From NCBI GenBank assembly GCA_900767875.1, contig CAAGAT010000001.1:1-6006 (forward strand): a stretch of DNA of 6,006 bases. Direction: 5' to 3'. The DNA is from an uncultured Sutterella sp. GTDB taxonomy: Bacteria > Pseudomonadota > Gammaproteobacteria > Burkholderiales > Burkholderiaceae_F. The number at the start of each line of letters is the position of its first letter. Within the stretch, counting starts at the first letter, position 1. The notes beneath the pieces are model-generated. The model saw only the letters and a program-made list of their open reading frames with translations, was not told the DNA's origin and made no database searches. Shown here one piece after another: positions 4,889 through 6,006 of this stretch. The translations under genes were made by a program, and so were the position numbers.

Positions 4889-5890
4889 ATGAAGACTTCC
4901 GCCCTTAAGCTTGCGGGCAACCGCAACTACTTCAAGCCCTTTGCCTATCCGTGGGCTTACGACGCGTTCGTGCAGAGCGAACAGATGCACTGGCTCTGGA
5001 CCGAAGTGCCGATGATGGAAGACGTCAAGGACTTTCACTCGCGTTTGACCGACAGCGAACGTGACTTTCTGACCAAGATCCTGCGCTTTTTCACGCAGGG
5101 CGACATCGACGTCTCGGGCGCCTATGTGACGACCTATCTGCCGCAGTTCCCGCAGCCCGAGATCCGCATGATGCTCTCGAGCTTTGCCGGTCGCGAAGCC
5201 GTGCACATCGCCGCGTACTCGCACCTCATCGAGACCCTCGGCCTGCCCGAGACGGTCTACAACGAGTTCCTGCAGTACGAAGCCATGGCCAAGAAGCACG
5301 AGTTCTTCAACGAGTGCCTCTCGGAAAGCGAACTGGCGGCCCAGATTGCGGCCTTCTCGGCCTTTACCGAGGGCATGCAGCTCTTCTCGAGCTTCGTGAT
5401 GCTGCTCAACTTCCCGCGCAACGGTCTTTTGAAGGGCATGGGTCAGATCATCGCCTGGTCGATCGCCGACGAGACGCTGCACACCGAATCGATGACCAAG
5501 CTCTTCCGCGAGTACATCCGTCAGAATTCCGAGCTGTGGACCGATGAGCTCAAGGCGCGCATCTACTCGATCGCCGAGCGCATGGTCGAACTCGAGGACT
5601 GCTTCATCGACCTGGCCTTCGGCGTGAGCGAAATGAAGCGCCTCACCAAGGAAGAAGTGCGCGAGTACATCCGCTACATCGCCGACCGCCGTCTGATGGG
5701 GCTGGGCCTCAAGCCCATCTTCAAGTCCACAAAGAACCCCCTGGGCTGGGTCGACGCCATGCTTGGCGTCACGCACACGAACTTCTTTGAAAACCGTGTG
5801 GTCGACTACGCCAAGGGCGCTCTGACGGGCAGCTGGGCCGACGTCTGGGGCGCGGCTTCGCCTGAAGAGACCGAGCCCAAGGCTGAGTAA
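4889..5890 (+). CDS. nrdB: Ribonucleoside-diphosphate reductase, small (beta) subunit
   Basis: A 333-residue radical-generating subunit of class I ribonucleotide reductase. It carries a di-iron centre and a tyrosyl radical and passes the radical to NrdA. The metal ligands are all recognisable by alignment with E. coli: Asp72 (D84), Glu103 and His106 in REAVHIAAY (E115, H118), Glu161 in TEGMQLF (E204), and Glu195 and His198 in ADETLH (E238, H241). Tyr110 occupies the radical position (Y122). Tyr307 in the C-terminal VVDYAKG is a candidate for the Y356 relay residue. There is no N-terminal ATP-cone: the protein starts directly with the NrdB fold. Translation is probably coupled to nrdA: the GAAGGA ribosome-binding site (4876-4881) overlaps the end of nrdA, 7 nt before the ATG. 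The radical Tyr and the absence of nrdH/nrdI neighbours argue against class Ib and class Ic. Manganese versus iron use cannot be told from sequence. Confidence 0.96.
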   Translation: MKTSALKLAGNRNYFKPFAYPWAYDAFVQSEQMHWLWTEVPMMEDVKDFHSRLTDSERDFLTKILRFFTQGDIDVSGAYVTTYLPQFPQPEIRMMLSSFAGREAVHIAAYSHLIETLGLPETVYNEFLQYEAMAKKHEFFNECLSESELAAQIAAFSAFTEGMQLFSSFVMLLNFPRNGLLKGMGQIIAWSIADETLHTESMTKLFREYIRQNSELWTDELKARIYSIAERMVELEDCFIDLAFGVSEMKRLTKEEVREYIRYIADRRLMGLGLKPIFKSTKNPLGWVDAMLGVTHTNFFENRVVDYAKGALTGSWADVWGAASPEETEPKAE

Positions 5891-5901
5891 CAGCTCGACA
5901 C

Positions 5902-5936
5902 CCGGCGCCGTCCATGGAGGGGCAACGCCGGATTTG
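5902..5936 (+). terminator. Hairpin after nrdB, weak terminator or attenuator
   Basis: CCGGCG (5902-5907) pairs perfectly with CGCCGG (5926-5931), 11 nt after the nrdB stop. The loop contains the self-complementary TCCATGGA (5911-5918). Only ATTT follows the stem, so termination may be partial. Some transcription could continue into the next gene, which starts 36 nt after the stem. Confidence 0.5.
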
Positions 5937-5966
5937 CGCTACCCGTTGGGGTGGAAGGCTTTTCGT

Positions 5967-6006
5967 ATGTTTCCTGAGCTCCTGACTGCCCAGATCACTA
6001 ACCTAA
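5967..6006 (+). CDS. 5' end of an unidentified gene (partial)
   Basis: ATG at 5967-5969 begins an open frame reading MFPELLTAQITNL that is still open at the right edge. It is preceded by GGAAGG (5953-5958) at 8 nt spacing, a very good ribosome-binding site, which is the main support. Thirteen residues are too few to identify the product. It has the same orientation as nrdAB, 76 nt after nrdB, so it could be read from partial read-through past the nrdB hairpin or from its own promoter. Confidence 0.55.
   Translation, partial: MFPELLTAQITNL

Noticed and set aside
3160..4926. A 588-codon minus-strand open frame opposite nrdA
   Set aside because: It lies antisense to a gene with every catalytic residue in place, has no recognisable domain and a His/Val/Ala-rich composition typical of the antisense frame of GC-rich codons.
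4742..5776. A 344-codon minus-strand open frame opposite nrdB
   Set aside because: Same explanation: a long antisense frame created by strong third-position GC bias in nrdB, with no domain or ribosome-binding support.
3109..5890. Class Ib (nrdEF) assignment
   Set aside because: No nrdH or nrdI neighbours in the window, and the NrdB motifs and Asp ligand fit the NrdB rather than the NrdF pattern, although the short NrdA length alone could suggest class Ib.

Overview
The window (6,006 bp, GC-rich with strong third-position GC in the genes) looks like chromosomal DNA of a proteobacterium. The short class I ribonucleotide reductase genes, an AGCS amino-acid transporter, a LysR regulator and the codon usage are all compatible with a gut betaproteobacterium of the Sutterella/Parasutterella type. 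That placement is inference; no rRNA or other taxonomic marker is present.

Layout, left to right. (1) Positions 2-70 hold the last 22 codons of an unidentified plus-strand gene, followed by a strong hairpin terminator (75-107) that has T-rich flanks on both strands. (2) Convergent to it, on the minus strand, is a LysR-type regulator (154-813). Its helix-turn-helix is intact, but its effector domain is cut short and probably frameshifted. Its presumed promoter carries a perfect palindrome over the -10 box (851-866). (3) Also on the minus strand is a complete AGCS-family sodium:alanine/glycine symporter (1067-2455), closed by its own intrinsic terminator (1011-1043). (4) A divergent intergenic region of about 650 bp (2456-3108) contains several inverted repeats and, near its right end, a pair of NrdR-box-like elements 31 bp apart that overlap a plausible promoter. 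(5) The plus-strand operon nrdA (3109-4884) and nrdB (4889-5890) encodes both subunits of an aerobic class Ia-type ribonucleotide reductase, with only 4 nt between the genes. (6) A hairpin follows nrdB, and a new open frame with a good ribosome-binding site begins at 5967 and runs off the window.

How the parts work together: NrdA and NrdB form one enzyme that reduces ribonucleoside diphosphates to deoxyribonucleotides. All expected catalytic cysteines, the di-iron ligands and the radical tyrosine are visible. Neither subunit has an ATP-cone domain, so the usual dATP off-switch is not encoded in these two genes; the NrdR-like sites suggest control at transcription instead. The symporter and the damaged LysR gene are co-oriented, but each appears to have its own promoter or terminator.

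I see no defence system, CRISPR array, intact mobile element or RNA gene. The most interesting parts are the regulatory DNA upstream of nrdAB and the decaying LysR gene. Otherwise the window looks like ordinary housekeeping sequence.
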